A DNA stretch of 64,000 nucleotides, from contig NC_079895.1 in the NCBI RefSeq assembly GCF_024868665.1, forward strand, positions 24,361,221 through 24,425,220, in the 5' to 3' direction. The notes below the pieces were generated by a model that did no database searches, was not told the origin of the DNA, and saw only the letters and a program-made list of their open reading frames with translations. The first letter of the stretch is position 1, and each line of letters starts with the position of its first letter. The stretch comes from Triplophysa rosa. Taxonomy: Eukaryota > Chordata > Actinopteri > Cypriniformes > Nemacheilidae. Position numbers and translations under genes: made by a program. Below, in pieces: positions 50,837 to 62,408 of this stretch.

Positions 50837-50858
50837 TGTGTGTGTGTGTGTGTGTGTC
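50837..50858. repeat. (TG)n microsatellite
   Basis: About 11 TG units. Confidence 0.9.
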
Positions 50859-51880
50859 TAAGTCTGAGGGTACGTGTGATCGCTCTTCTAAACAAATGAT
50901 CGAGATACAGATGTACGTCAGAGTCCGTAAACATGACAAACGGCACATTTACAGCCGTGGAGAATGAAAGAGGAAAAGATCACTCCATCAACCGACACCT
51001 CCATCCTTCACAGAAACCCGAGCACTCTCCTGGAATGTCTGGCTCGCAAAAGAAAAGCCACGTTGAACGTTACAAGCCCCCGTGTCTGAATTTACAACCA
51101 AACTTAAAACACAAAGGGGCAGAAGACTTAAAAGGAGACACAAAGACACTTGTGCTTACGTACATGTATCCACACCATTCCCCAGCTTATTTTACCAAAG
51201 GGTTTCATATCAGTGTGTAAACACGTTCTGAATCACGCACACTCTCTGACATTTGGATGAAATAGGGGTGTGTTTTCTGTAGTGGAGATGCACATGACAT
51301 CAGGCAGAGGTGAAACCAGCCTGGATGAAAAACACACGGTTAAAAAAAGTCCCCCGAGGTGCTGGAGTAAAGCGTTGGAAAGCTCGAAGCACTACAAAAC
51401 TGCAGAGAAAACGTCCTTCCTTGTATAAATGAGAAAAGAATGCTGAAGGTTTGAATATAAAAGTTTCATAATTCTCAGCAGCAGCGATTTTCTCCCTGAC
51501 GGTGAAATTCTTCAGGCAGATTTTATTACAGTTTGAAGATACGAGAGAGAGGAGTTGGTTAAGGTGAAGCGTGTATTAAAAGCGATATTATCTTTAATAT
51601 GAATGACTACTGTAATGCGGCGGGAACATTTCGCAGAGGTTTGTTCATGGCCACACGAGTGAGTCAGAGCATTTCAAGCTTAAAACGCAGCATATAATAT
51701 CATCTCTCATAGCGACAGTCTATTATTTCACTCACCATTAACTCACAGGCACGCGTGTTTCATAGCAAGACTCTTTCTGTAAAGCTGATGCATCACTACA
51801 GTTTTCTTTTTTCCTCCAAATACTAACTTAACTTGTATTAAAGACTACACTCGATCCGACACTTTTTTCAGAATACGTAC

Positions 51881-52043
51881 TGGATTTGAGGGCAGAGGAG
51901 TTGACTTCGATTTCTCCTCCTTTGATTGGCTGGAAGCAGGCGAGTTCAGAGTCGTACGGTTCTGGGCTGCAGCTTCCTGGGCCGTTCCCGGGACTCGCAG
52001 CGCTTCTTTGCTGGGCTTCCTGTTCCTCGTACACGGCTATCAA
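51881..52043 (-). CDS. pard3b: pard3b exon, linker between CR1 and PDZ1
   Basis: 163-bp exon with a strong acceptor (gtgttttgcag) and donor (gtacgt). It reads in phase 0 as LIAVYEEQEAQQRSA, a Ser/Gly/Pro-rich middle, then YDSELACFQPIKGGEIEV and NSSALKS, and leaves one base (A) for the next codon. The pattern L(I/V)AV(Y/F)(D/E)EQ, then SEL..FQP, then EIEV..S.L matches the segment after CR1 in Par-3 and especially Par-3B proteins, as I remember the family. The protein is a cortical polarity scaffold that works with Par-6 and atypical PKC at cell junctions. The segment is expected to be disordered and has no catalytic residues. It is bounded by a 2.4-kb intron upstream and a 20.8-kb intron downstream. 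Confidence 0.88.
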
Positions 52044-52119
52044 CTGCAAAACACACATCACAATATGATTCAGAAAGACATCCTCTATGGTGTATGTTAT
52101 AGAATTGATTGTTATAAAT

Positions 52120-52275
52120 CAGGAATGGGCAACTCGGGTCTTAAAGGGCCACTGTCCTGCAGAGTTTAGCTCCAACCCCCATCAAACACACCTGTGTGTC
52201 ATTTTCAAGTCTTCCTGAAGACTTCAGTTAGTCTTTTCAGGTGTTTTAAATCAGGGTTGGAGCCAAACTCAAATC
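52120..52275. mobile_element. hAT-type MITE (CAGGAATGGGCAACTCGGG), right end lost
   Basis: Left end CAGGAATGGGCAACTCGGGT, then GGGCCACTGTCCTGCAGAGT, TTAGCTCCAACCCC and the inverted GGGTTGGAGCCAAACTC. The mirrored right tip expected of this common fish element is missing. Confidence 0.75.
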
Positions 52276-53582
52276 CATTCTTATTATAAATGGATAGTTG
52301 CAGCTCTACAGTCTCACATTTTAAGCCATTGTACAGAAGACAACGTAAGCAAATGTCCTCGCCGACCCATTAAGCAGTAATAGAGTCATCAATTATATCT
52401 ATGGATTAGATTTCGACAAAAAAAAAATGCCTATAAGTGATACCAAATATGTAATAATAAATCATATCATCCTTGCCTCCAAGTGGTAACATATTAGCTA
52501 TAGACGGTTTATTCGGACACACGCACCATGCCCGAAGTTAACTTCCAGTCTGTGTTTGTTCGGTCTGGCTAATGGTTAATAATATTTGTTTATATTAATA
52601 TTTTATAGTATAATAAATCTATTAAATAAATAAATAATTGATTTTTTTTTGTATATACAATTTTTAAAGTAAACAATTTGTTGAATGGTTTGTGTAACTT
52701 TGTCGCATGTAAGTTTAGCCAAGTAACGGTTCTTCTACTAGAAACCCAAAATAATACTGGCTAGACAGAATTTTAATCTACTAGCTAATGTAATTTACTT
52801 GTTTTTTCTTTTGTTTGTTATTAGAAATAATCGGCAGGGACTCGATGTGTAGTTTGGGCCACAAAAGCGTGCATGCGCAGTAATGTTTGTTTATGTTGTT
52901 TCTTTGAAACCATCTATAAAAAAACGTATGAACAGTGTTTTTCCTGCATAGAAAAATTGGAGGCGGCCGCCTCTGTCAAATTTCGTGCCGCCTCAGTCTC
53001 TCGCCAAAAGTACGTCGGGGTATTCACAAAAAACACTCCGTGTATTCTGTCAACAGACTGTCATTTCTAACTGCAGTTGCGGCATTACGCCACTTAGGAG
53101 GCGCTGTTTCATTATCAGTCCAGTGAGGCGCTGAAGAGTTGCAGTACAAGAGCTAATAGGAGCTGTATTAGCTGTGTTTCACGGCTTTTCAGGTGAATAT
53201 TGTTTGTTTTGCATCCAAGTAGGTTTCTTAAATTGTATGATGTTTTAAGCTGTGCAGTTGGCTTGCTGAATCAGCATTATACTGTACACAGCGAGTTCGC
53301 CAGTATGAACGCACATTGTGATCAGAGCGACTCGCAAACAAATGACTCTTTTGAACCGATTCGTTTAACCTGTTGAAACTTTTCAGTCACTAGCGAATAT
53401 AAAAATATCAGTGAATCATTCAAAGCTCAGTAAACCACAAGAGAACGCAGGACGCGAATGAGTTTTGCAAATTTAGTACGACTGGTTAATTTAGTTGGCT
53501 ATTGTGGACTGAAAAGTTAGTTGAAAAGAATAAAAAGCTTTATTTGATTTAAAAACATTTCTGTTTGGTTGAATAAAACTTA

Positions 53583-53975
53583 AAGTCCCAGTGAAATTAA
53601 AAGTTACAATACCTATTTTTTCATGAAATAGTGCAGCGTTTATTGTAAATAGTTTATCAATGTGGGCCATTCTATTTTTAAAATTCGCGTGCCCTCATAA
53701 TCTTTAACTAAAATCTGAAAATGCACTTCCTTCCTGTAATGACTATCCATCTTAAATGATGTATGTTAGACGGCGTGGGCGGTGCATCCCTTCCACTGTC
53801 AGTCTGCTGCCAGTTCCATTTCAAAATGCAACGGCTGTTTTTATACATCCAATCAAAACGCTGAGAAAGACGAAAGCCACACCCACTATTTTTCTCATTA
53901 GAAATTCCAGTTCACTTGGAGATGCGTCAAAATACGGAAGTAAAAACGATCGCAACTTCCGGTTCACGGTGACTT
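53583..53975. repeat. 400-bp dispersed repeat, copy C
   Basis: Collinear with copies A and B, including GCAGCGTTTATTGTAAATAG and CAGTCTGCTGCCAGTTCCAT. The uninterrupted site CAAAATAC lies at 53928-53935. Confidence 0.8.
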
Positions 53976-54045
53976 AAATAATTGTAATTTTCTTCAAATT
54001 TTTATGTTTTAATATGTTAAGTGTTTGGTTAAGCCCCTTAAAGGT

Positions 54046-54117
54046 ACGGTAGGCATACATGTGCGTGCGTGTACAAGATAAGGATGGCACCCATTTTGAG
54101 CCAGGAAAAACCCTGAT
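54046..54117. repeat. 75-bp dispersed repeat, copy 2
   Basis: Matches 18166-18242 from CGGTAGGC to AACCCTGAT, with a short internal length difference around the CACC block. Confidence 0.75.
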
Positions 54118-54472
54118 GAATAATTTTGCTTCGCTATTTTAACACAAATTATTTAATTTGAAATAAAATCAATGTATCTTTTTTCTTACTCTAACCGAGA
54201 AAGCGACAGCCCTCACCACGAATTACAGTATGCGAAATACATCTGTACGTTTAAAATCATATTATGGGGTATACACTACAAACAGTTCACTGTAAATGAC
54301 TAAACATTACAGAACTAAACATCCTATAAACACTAGAAAATGGCCAACAACACCCAATATTGCGCACTAGAGTAAATCAAGGATTTCCGACACAAAAAAA
54401 TTGAAAAAAATGTAAACTAATTTAGCCACCTTTTACAATATTTACAGTAAACAACTCAGTGTGCTTCATTAC

Positions 54473-54517
54473 CTTCTGAATGAGGACGCTATAGAGGACA
54501 TCTAAAGAGCCCAGCAT
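54473..54517 (-). CDS. pard3b: pard3b candidate alternative first coding exon
   Basis: Fifteen codons, MLGSLDVLYSVLIQK, from an ATG at 54517 to a consensus donor (AAG|gtaatg). The exon ends in phase 0 and the next recognised exon (51881-52043) begins in phase 0, so they join as ...LIQK-LIAVYEEQE. In Par-3 proteins the residues before this junction normally come from exons coding the CR1 (PB1-like) oligomerisation domain, ending in a DDKDK-like stretch. This exon does not resemble that sequence and carries its own start codon about 35-40 bases below a probable TATA-driven start site. I infer an alternative promoter and an isoform lacking CR1. Against this: the exon is short, ATG plus donor could arise by chance, and there is no transcript evidence. 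Junction phase and the donor are seen; the isoform is inference. Confidence 0.5.
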
Positions 54518-54554
54518 TGCCAACACGCATCAGGTTGATCTATTCACTTCACTC

Positions 54555-54780
54555 AGCTGTGTGTTTGTGAAGCCCAGCACAGTTATATACCTACAGATCT
54601 CACTTCATTCACAGAGTCAATGACACTGCAGACGACCGGCCGTACTGCTGTTCTAGGGGTCTCTGCGCATGCGTGTCTGTGTGTGTGTGAATGCAGCGAA
54701 TAGAAAGAGGAGTTTACTGGTAAAACCAAAGGCTTCCCGCGTGAGACGTCAGAAGGCTACACATAAATAAACAATACACT
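54555..54780 (-). promoter_or_regulatory. candidate TATA promoter for alternative pard3b start
   Basis: On the minus strand a TATATAA box lies at 54583-54589, placing a start near 54555, about 38 bases before the ATG at 54517. Upstream are an NRF1-like palindromic core (TGCGCATGCGT, 54664-54674) and a CRE-like half site (TGACGTCT, about 54745-54752). Boxes are read directly; promoter activity is inferred from their spacing to the ATG and donor. Short motifs of this kind occur by chance, so this is a candidate only. Confidence 0.4.
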
Positions 54781-54961
54781 GTGTGACATTCATGTGACAT
54801 TCAATGAGAAATGGAGCCATAATTGAGCAGAAATGAACCGGTGAGAGCTACAGAGAGAGTTTCGAGAAAGAACTGAAGTGCTGTCATTTCTTTAAACGTG
54901 TCATCTGTAATATTTATAAATGATCACAGTGAGAATGTGCGAGAGAGGGACTGTTTATACA

Positions 54962-55140
54962 AAAAATAACATTTTGTCATGATTTACTTTCACATCATTC
55001 TAAACTTGTATGACTGTATTTCATCTGTGGAACACAAAAGGCAGAATGTCATGGGGCCTGACAGCACCAGTCACAATTTACTTTCGTTGCATCTTTTTTT
55101 CCACAGAATGAAAGTGAATGGTGACTGAAATGCTTACATC
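54962..55140. mobile_element. MITE fragment related to Angel-like family
   Basis: Contains TTGTCATGATTTACTTTCAC, CTGTGGAACACAAAAGGCAG and AATGAAAGTGAATGGTGACT. It resembles a sister foldback family. The ends are unclear. Confidence 0.55.
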
Positions 55141-56181
55141 ATGCCTAACGTCTCCTGTTGTGATTGATAACAAGTGTTTTTTTTACCTGGAATGACAAAA
55201 CGCAAAAAAAATCTCTTCTCTGAACAGTCGCACAGCTGTCATCATGAAATATACTGTAGCAATCCAAAAAACTAAGTTACAAAAGAAGTAAGTTTATTTT
55301 TCAGTACTCTGAAGAGATTCCGCTGATCTCTTGGCCGATAACTGTGGATTCGCTTTCATCGCATCTTAAATCATACAATGAAAGTGAATAAAGACTTATT
55401 AATATTAATATTAAGATGTCACATTCTATTCACAATTTGCACCAAAGAGCTCCTACTTTGACAATCTTCCAATAAGTGGCAAATTGAACTCTTATCACTT
55501 CACATTCTCAAAGGACAGTATTTTCACGATCAATAAAAAATACACTATGCTCATTTTCAAACTCGCATCGATCAACAACTAGCCTCCCAATCTAAACATT
55601 AAACGGAACGCAACATTACAGCCCTCAATGCAATCCTCACCTTCCCTCAACCAACACCTTCTCATCCATTCATCCATCCCTGATTGCTATCATTTTCTGT
55701 CCCTAAACCCTTATTTAGGAGGGTTGTGATTTATTCAAAGAGCAGGAGACGAGAGGAGCACTTCCTCCGCACCAGAGGGAAAAGAGAGCGTGGAGCTTTA
55801 GAAATGTCATCAATCTGCTCACCCTGGAAGAGATATGAAGAGAGAGAGAGACGACAGGAAAGAGCAAAGGTTCTTCCACTAATATTTCTCTTTCCTGCGC
55901 ACTCTCTCTCTCTTCCACTTTGGCTGCGTGTGATGTCTCATTTATATCTAGCAGAATGTCGGCCATTCAATGCAACCGTCTGGGCCTGTGACAGAGGAGA
56001 AAATGTGTGTACGAGTTGCCCGTGTATGAGAGGAAACAGGATTTCATTTTTATCTGTTAGCTACAGTAGTAACTATTAGAGTTGTCACAATACCATAAAA
56101 AATGTCATATGATACTATACCGGCGGAAGTATCGTGATATCAAGATGTATCACGGTTATGTGTTCGTCCATCAATCAGATC

Positions 56182-57102
56182 CAGTGTTTCCCCTACCATT
56201 ACCTTGGGGGGCGCCCCCGCCCCTCCAACGCCACCTCCCGCCCCCCTTGAAGGTCAAGTTAATTACATTTTTTATGTAGCGTTAGATCACAAGAGAAGTC
56301 ATTTAAGGTTACCTTTCCTATATAACATGTCTATAATACATAACTGAGATGTACACATCATGCGCACTCGGGGACAATAATGTTGATTATATTTTGCCGC
56401 TATATCCTCTAATATCTTTATTTATCCTCTAACATTTGAACCCTTTCCGCTACGTGAGCGCTGCTTCTCCAGCCAAAGACACGTCGCATATAAAGACCTG
56501 CAGACACCAAGAGCAGGTAAATAAATGTACACTTTTTCTGTAATGCTTAAGTAAACGAAAATGCAGCAGTAATAAAGTATTTTTAGCTGTCAGTCAGTTT
56601 ACTGTTTGCTATATAGGTTTGTGACAGATTATAAAACATAACGTCTTGTATCTACATAAAACATTTATGATAATAAAAACATAAATAATCAGCATGTTAA
56701 GAGCATTTCATTGTGAATCATGTTTTAATTGGAAAGAATATTTAGAATCAGTTCTAGTATGAATGGCATGGAAAGGCCGTTAGTAACTTTGTAAGTACTT
56801 CTGCTCATGATATATTTATTTCAGTCGTTACATTTTGTTGTCAGTAGTTTTTTTTTAAATATTAAAATATACCACTGGGACTTCGCTTCAGCACCAGAGC
56901 CTACAACACATTTTCTCAGTTGCCAGACCTTCTATGTTTCATACAGACTGTGGCTATCAGAATATAAAGTAAATGGCCTGATAAAACATTAGATTGATTG
57001 ATTTAACATTATTTATTAAAAAAAGTATTGTCCGGACCTCCGCCGCAAAAAAATATAGAGACTGCAGCCCCCCCCAAAGCCGTAAACCTAGGGGAAACAC
57101 TG
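56182..57102. mobile_element. hAT-type element with CAGTGTTTCCCCTA ends
   Basis: Perfect 14-base inverted ends CAGTGTTTCCCCTA and TAGGGGAAACACTG, about 0.92 kb apart. Next to each end are GGGGGGCGCCCCCGCCCC and CAGCCCCCCCCAAAGCC blocks. No clear 8-bp duplication and no recognisable transposase. Confidence 0.75.
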
Positions 57103-57252
57103 ATACAAAATGAACCAAAGTTTCATAAATACACACCTAGATAAACACTCGAAATTTTGAATACTTATACTTAATGAGAATGAATAACTGGCTATAGGGA
57201 AAAACTCAAGACAAATCATACAAATGGCATGAAGCAAAAAGCATAAAACAAT

Positions 57253-57365
57253 ACTGTAGTATACTTTGTACTGTATTTACTACAGTATACTATTAAATAT
57301 TATAGTATAACTACACTTTAATATATACTGTAGTATTAACTATAGTATATATAACTATAAAAAAA
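57253..57365. repeat. ACTGTAGTATA palindromic simple repeat
   Basis: Recurring ACTGTAGTATACT / TACTACAGTATAC / ATATACTGTAGTATT units in a short AT-rich block. Confidence 0.7.
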
Positions 57366-57746
57366 AAAATTATAAATTACTATATACATTTTAATTATTA
57401 CACGATGAAAACAACATTTTTCATGTGGGAATTAATTCAATGAGGAACATATTTTTTCTACACAGCAATGAAATGTAAGGCGTAAGTTTGCATGTGAAAC
57501 TAAACTGGCCATTTTTATACTGAATCATTCAACCGATTCGTTCAAAATGGCTGATTTATTCAAGAATGAAGTGTCTTTATGAGTGACTCATTGAATCACC
57601 GACTCGTGTGAATAATTTAAAACACGATTTATTTAGAAACGAAACACTCCTTTGTGTTGTTCAGAGAAACTGAACAATTCTGCTTTGAGTATTTTAGTTG
57701 ATAAATTAGCACAAAAAAACTTTTTTGACAATATGACAAATGCTAT

Positions 57747-58191
57747 TTAAAGCAACACTATGTAGTTTTTCGACCTTGAAATAATGTCTCTAAAATTATT
57801 TCAGTGGTAGAACAACTCTTAACCGGACAAATTCTACTGCCGTTGCTACCTGAGCAGCCTCATAGCAGCTACAACCACAATTCCGTGTTCGGGTCCGTAC
57901 ATTTACATTTACGCATTTGGCAAACGCTTTTATCCAAAGCGACTTACATTGCATTATACTATACATTTGTTTCTGAGTATGTACACACAGCCCCCACCCG
58001 TCCCCTGTTTACGGAAGAGTTTCCAAACAATGTTTCTGCATTCCCGGTTCCATTAGTTTAGTAAATAAATTCACATGCATTGCGCGGGGAAGATTACACA
58101 GCGACAGTATTTACGACACTAGTTACAGACAGTTGCGCTCATCAACCACATGGGGGAACCCGTGAGCAAATATTCCAAAGTGTTGCTTTAA
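57747..58191. mobile_element. TTAA MITE (AGCAACACTATG ends) with SINE inside
   Basis: Starts TTAAAGCAACACTATGTAG and ends CAAAGTGTTGCTTTAA, with TTAA at both tips. A reverse SINE fragment interrupts it at 57898-57985. Confidence 0.8.
57898..57985 (-). mobile_element. SINE fragment nested in TTAA MITE
   Basis: Reverse of the SINE tail: CATTTACATTTACGCATTTG, GCAAACGCTTTTATCCAAAG, CGACTTACATTGCATTATAC. The tRNA-like head is missing. Confidence 0.8.
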
Positions 58192-59963
58192 TAATAACTT
58201 CTTTTTTATTGAACTGTATAACATCTTGCAACTGTGCTGAAAAACTTGAGAGATACAGCAGAAAGGCGACACAATTCAACATGTTTTAATGCTTTTGCCG
58301 AAGTAATGTTCAAATGAACGTTAATGCACATATTCAACATTACTTACAGTACTACGATATTATCGTTTAAAAAAAGTGGCATCGCCAGTATTTTGTACCT
58401 TTAGTATTGCGATGCTACAGTAACATCTGTACGCCTGGCAACCTACTACTGTACCACCAAACACACGCACCCGATTCAGACTGTTTGTGAAATAAACATG
58501 AACTATAACACAAATTCCCATAAATCTCTATGAAAAGAGAGACCTGAGCCTACATGACTAAAGCACACTCCAAACCACAAAGTAATTTGTTTCCCTGTGG
58601 TTGTTTTTCTTTAAACTCCACACAGCTAATAATCCAAACAACCTTTGCCTGAAATGAAAAAGCAGAAGTCGTTCTGTTTCTCGAGGTGTAATTGGATAAA
58701 TTATAACCAAACCTGAAGAAATTAAGACGCGTGGGCCGAAACGCAGGCCTGCAGCAGGAGGCTACTCAATACAGCCACTTATTTTATTCCCGGCTATTTA
58801 ATCACAGCACTACCTCCACACAAGCACCTACACAAGTAGAACAAATGTGTCCAAACTTACTTTAGCCAAATGAGTGAAATCCATCAGCTCGATTACCCAA
58901 TCAGCCTGCTGAACCCGGTCTGGTTCACTTCCCTAAACACAACCACAAGTGCACACCACTCCCTACCAACCCACAGGCTTCACAGGGAACCAATACTGAA
59001 AGGTTCAGACTCCCAAATTGGATCAATAGTCCGTTATCAAGTGGAACTGCTCGACAGCGTAAAGAGCCACCTTTAACTCTCTGTCCTTAGAAAGCAAAAA
59101 AACTGCCCACCCCTCACAATAAAGGCCCTCAACTAAAGCAGACGCCGCCATTATACTTATCATCATACAATTGTATTGTGTTTGATTTAAGCTACACAAT
59201 AAAACTTCATTTATACGCTGTTATTCATATTTTCAGTCTAGAGGGCAAGTGGTTGAATATGGATTATCGGCTACTTCCATAAGTAGTTGGGACCATGTGG
59301 CGGAGACTTCATCGATATCTCATTCAGCAGGGTGGCATTTGAGTGGCGCAGTCGTCCTCGGAATGTTGATTACTGTTATTTCAGCAAAGGTCTAGAGGCG
59401 TTAATTACCGCGTATGACAGTGTAAGACTGACACAGAGAGGAAGATGTTAGAGGGGGCACGGGCAGACCGGCGGCAGGTGTGCTGGCACAGGTGTGTAAA
59501 ATGTGTGAGATCGATGCCAAATTACATCTGACGGCAGAATCAGAACCTGTCAAGCACAATAACAAAAGCGGCTACATTAGCAGAAGGGACAATGATTTCA
59601 GGGTGAGAGAAGGAGGGGCACTAAATGTTACTTCCTTCCTACATAGACCGAAGTGTCCAGCAATGACAAGCAGTAAAATGATTGTGAAAGAGCAGATGTC
59701 TGTTTAATTAAAGACGAGTCTAAAAAGGAGTTGTGTTTGTTTTAGTGGAACAATATGTAGGATTTTTGCATAAAAATGTAATTATCCAAGTACCATTAGC
59801 AAAGTGTTGTCATATTGACTTCTGTATTAACATTACCCCGAATGTTTACAACAATATTTAAAGTCAGAGAAATTCACAAATGAAACTAGTGTTATAATGT
59901 CATCAACTTACGCCTTTGTTATTGTTTTGGAAGCTCTAGCAGTGAAAATGACATATTGTGCCT

Positions 59964-60242
59964 TTAAAGGTGCAATTTGTGATATTAAGTAATATCTTTT
60001 TTATTATCTTAGATTGAGAGAATTCTATCTATACACAACCACGGGTCCTCTCATATTTAATTCGCCATGTTTCTACAGTAGCACTAAACGGACAAAATGC
60101 TCTACAGAGCGCGTTTCGTAAATATGTTATCTCCTTCAGCAAAGAAGCAAAAAAGTGCAACATCTTTGTCCTGTGTCAGCCACCGTAGTGCTTCAAAAGG
60201 GAGGGGTGGACTAAGACGTTGGTTGCAATTTTGCACCCTTAA
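59964..60242. mobile_element. TTAA MITE, short reverse copy
   Basis: Starts TTAAAGGTGCAATTTGTGAT and ends GGTTGCAATTTTGCACCCTTAA, TTAA at both tips. It shares ATTATCTTAGATTGAGAGAA and CTACAGTAGCACTAAACGGA with the full copy at 41739, with internal loss. Confidence 0.8.
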
Positions 60243-60351
60243 TGAGAATTTGTATTTGTCATTACTTGTGCAGTAAGGCAAAGGTGGGCAATAAAACCAA
60301 TTTGTTATCAGTGAAGGAAAAGCAATCCGAGATCAGATTTAGAATACTCAC

Positions 60352-61165
60352 TAGGCTTGTTGCGATAGTTGGTGTCACCGGTGATACACAGTGTCCACCC
60401 GCCAACCGATTACATCACTTGTCCACCGCGGCACCGACCCCCACCGTAAATTTGAATTTTTATAGTAATAAATCACTTAGTTTAGTTTAACGCGTCTGCT
60501 GCATTCAGTGTAAACGGAACAAGTGTCGCAGCAAAGATCAGCAGCAGGAGACAAAACGATGGCGGAGGCTTTTCTGTCAAAGAACATGTAGTAGAATATG
60601 TACTGTCATCAAGAGCCGGTTGCATTTTATTTTTGTTCTAATTTTAAAAAGCCGGTGCTTTGCCATTTATTTCGTATTACTTTATTATTCGTTTCTTATT
60701 TATTTGATTTTTGCACAGTGTGTGCCACGATGACTCGATTTGTTAATATAGGCACTCATTTAACGTAAAGGTTTTTTGTTTCGTTTCTTGTTTACTTTTT
60801 GCTTGATGTGTGTTGTGATTATTCGTTTTGTTAAAGGCAAACTATCTGACGTTAAGGTTTTTTATATTAGCTTCTTATGTTTTGCATGGTGTGTGCAGTG
60901 GTTATTCGTTTTGTAAGGTCTGTGTTTAATAAGCAAATGCCAATGTACTTTTTTGTAGTTTTGTGTGTTTTTATTAAGAAAGATATTGAACCAACCATTA
61001 ATTCAAGCAATTGCCGTTCCCAAATTGCCGCTGAAACTAATATACGTCACGGCCACCTCTTTGACCACCCCACAGCAAACCCCCCACCCCTGGTGTCACC
61101 GGTACTACCGGTGTTTTAACACGTCTATTAACCGGTGGGAAAATTTCATCACCCCCACATCCCTA
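60352..61165. mobile_element. hAT element, perfect target duplication
   Basis: Ends TAGGCTTGTTGCGATAG and the inverted CACCCCCACATCCCTA. A perfect 8-bp duplication ATACTCAC lies at 60344-60351 and 61166-61173. Near 60559 a start MAEAFLSKNM followed by a stop may be the relic of a transposase beginning. Otherwise non-coding. Confidence 0.85.
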
Positions 61166-62025
61166 ATACTCACTTTAGATAAGTTTCTAGCATCTATTTA
61201 CAACAAGTCAGACAAAGCCAGTCATGCAGACAAGCCATTACAAAACAATGTCAGGCAATGCCTGTTGGAATCCAACTGGCAGCCATTAAAGGTTTGTCAG
61301 GTAAGTGATGAGATCAGAATGAAAAAGCATAACAGCAGACACCTGAATCTTTAAGCCAGCTTACATTGAGCTTGCATATCTAGGGTAAAACTAAAAACAT
61401 TTATGATCTGGCTTCCCAAAGATCATTCAGCATATCAGATTCACTCATCTAAACTTTCAAAGAGCCAGAGGATACAAAGAGTTTGTGTGTGTGTATTGTG
61501 TTAAAAGCGAAGATTAATAACCTACAGGATATTCTTATCTCAGCCAGTAAATGGGAGATTGTGAGAGAGATTTATCTGCGCATGATTTAACGTTCACCGT
61601 TTCTATATGAGATTGACAACACCTGTATTAGCATGTGTGAGAATATTAATGAGCCGGTTAGACAAGTCGAAGACAATATCTGCTCTCCTCAGCAGCCATG
61701 ACTAAGTCTTATTAAAGCTACCCATTACAACCATATAACATAGAATTAAACACCTGCTGCATACATTGAGACGGTATTGAAGACGACTCCCTAAAGAAAA
61801 TTTCTTCCCACTGTGCGAGTCAGCTGTGTCTTTATATCATGTCAACACCAGAACACATAAACTTGAGACTGTTTGCGCTGGGAGCTGAAAAAATGTGTTC
61901 TAAATGTGATCCATCGCACCTTCGTACTGACTATGAGTCCTGCTAGGTCATACATACAATACATGTATGTTAAGTGAATATGAACTTGTTTTCTTTGCAG
62001 TATTTGCAAAGTATCCAGGGGCCGG

Positions 62026-62220
62026 ATTCACGAAACTGTTCTTAAGCCAAAATATAAAATTGTTCTTAAGATAAATTATAGGAAGTTCGTAAGAATGTTC
62101 GCAAGTGCGATTCTCAAATATTTCTTAAAACGTTCTCAAAAATAGTTGCGGGAATACATAACATTCCTAACTTTTTTCTTCAATTAGAATTTAAGAAAAA
62201 GTATGGCAGTTAAGAAGAAT
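62026..62220. mobile_element. hAT-type MITE left half
   Basis: Starts CAGGGGCCGGATTCACGAAA and runs through GTTCTTAAG blocks. This is a common fish end, but the matching right end is not found. Confidence 0.5.
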
Positions 62221-62408
62221 TTTTTGTTTTGCAGTTTTCTGCAAGTAAATGCAAATAGAAACTTTTTAATTGAAATTTGGGAGAAATATTGTTAGTAGTA
62301 GTTCACAGAATGAAACAAAAACACTAAATTTTCCATAACTATAAATAGTAAATTCAGAAAAACTGAACATAATTTAGAAATTGTCAATAAAAATTTTATC
62401 ACTTCAAC

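Larger units (their letters stand above)
31049..51880 (-). other. pard3b intron 2 (20.8 kb)
   Basis: Contains the nested L1 locus (about 32.97-38.87 kb), an L2-like LINE tail (40.6-41.2 kb), TTAA MITEs, a hAT at 44.3-45.7 kb and two Angel-like MITEs. Stretches where I recognise no gene or element: 31070-32275, 38870-40600, 42135-44260, 45735-46070, 46340-47265, 47530-48855 (a degenerate MITE may sit near 48260-48515) and 49115-51880. The last includes a short (TG)n run at 50837-50858. Confidence 0.7.
52044..54472 (-). other. pard3b intron 1 (2.4 kb)
   Basis: Intron between the putative first exon and the LIAVYEEQE exon, with gt...ag ends on the minus strand. It holds a foldback hAT-type fragment (52120-52275), a CAGTGTTTTTCC-ended fragment near 52933, the third copy of the 400-bp dispersed repeat (53583-53975) and a short dispersed repeat (54046-54117). 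I recognise nothing in 52280-52930 or 53130-53580 beyond AT-rich sequence. Confidence 0.6.

Noticed and set aside
55684..56079. 131-residue open frame
   Set aside because: Basic low-complexity reading through GA-rich DNA, no splice or family support.
60965..61354. 129-residue open frame
   Set aside because: Starts inside a hAT and runs over its right end and target duplication, so it is not a gene.
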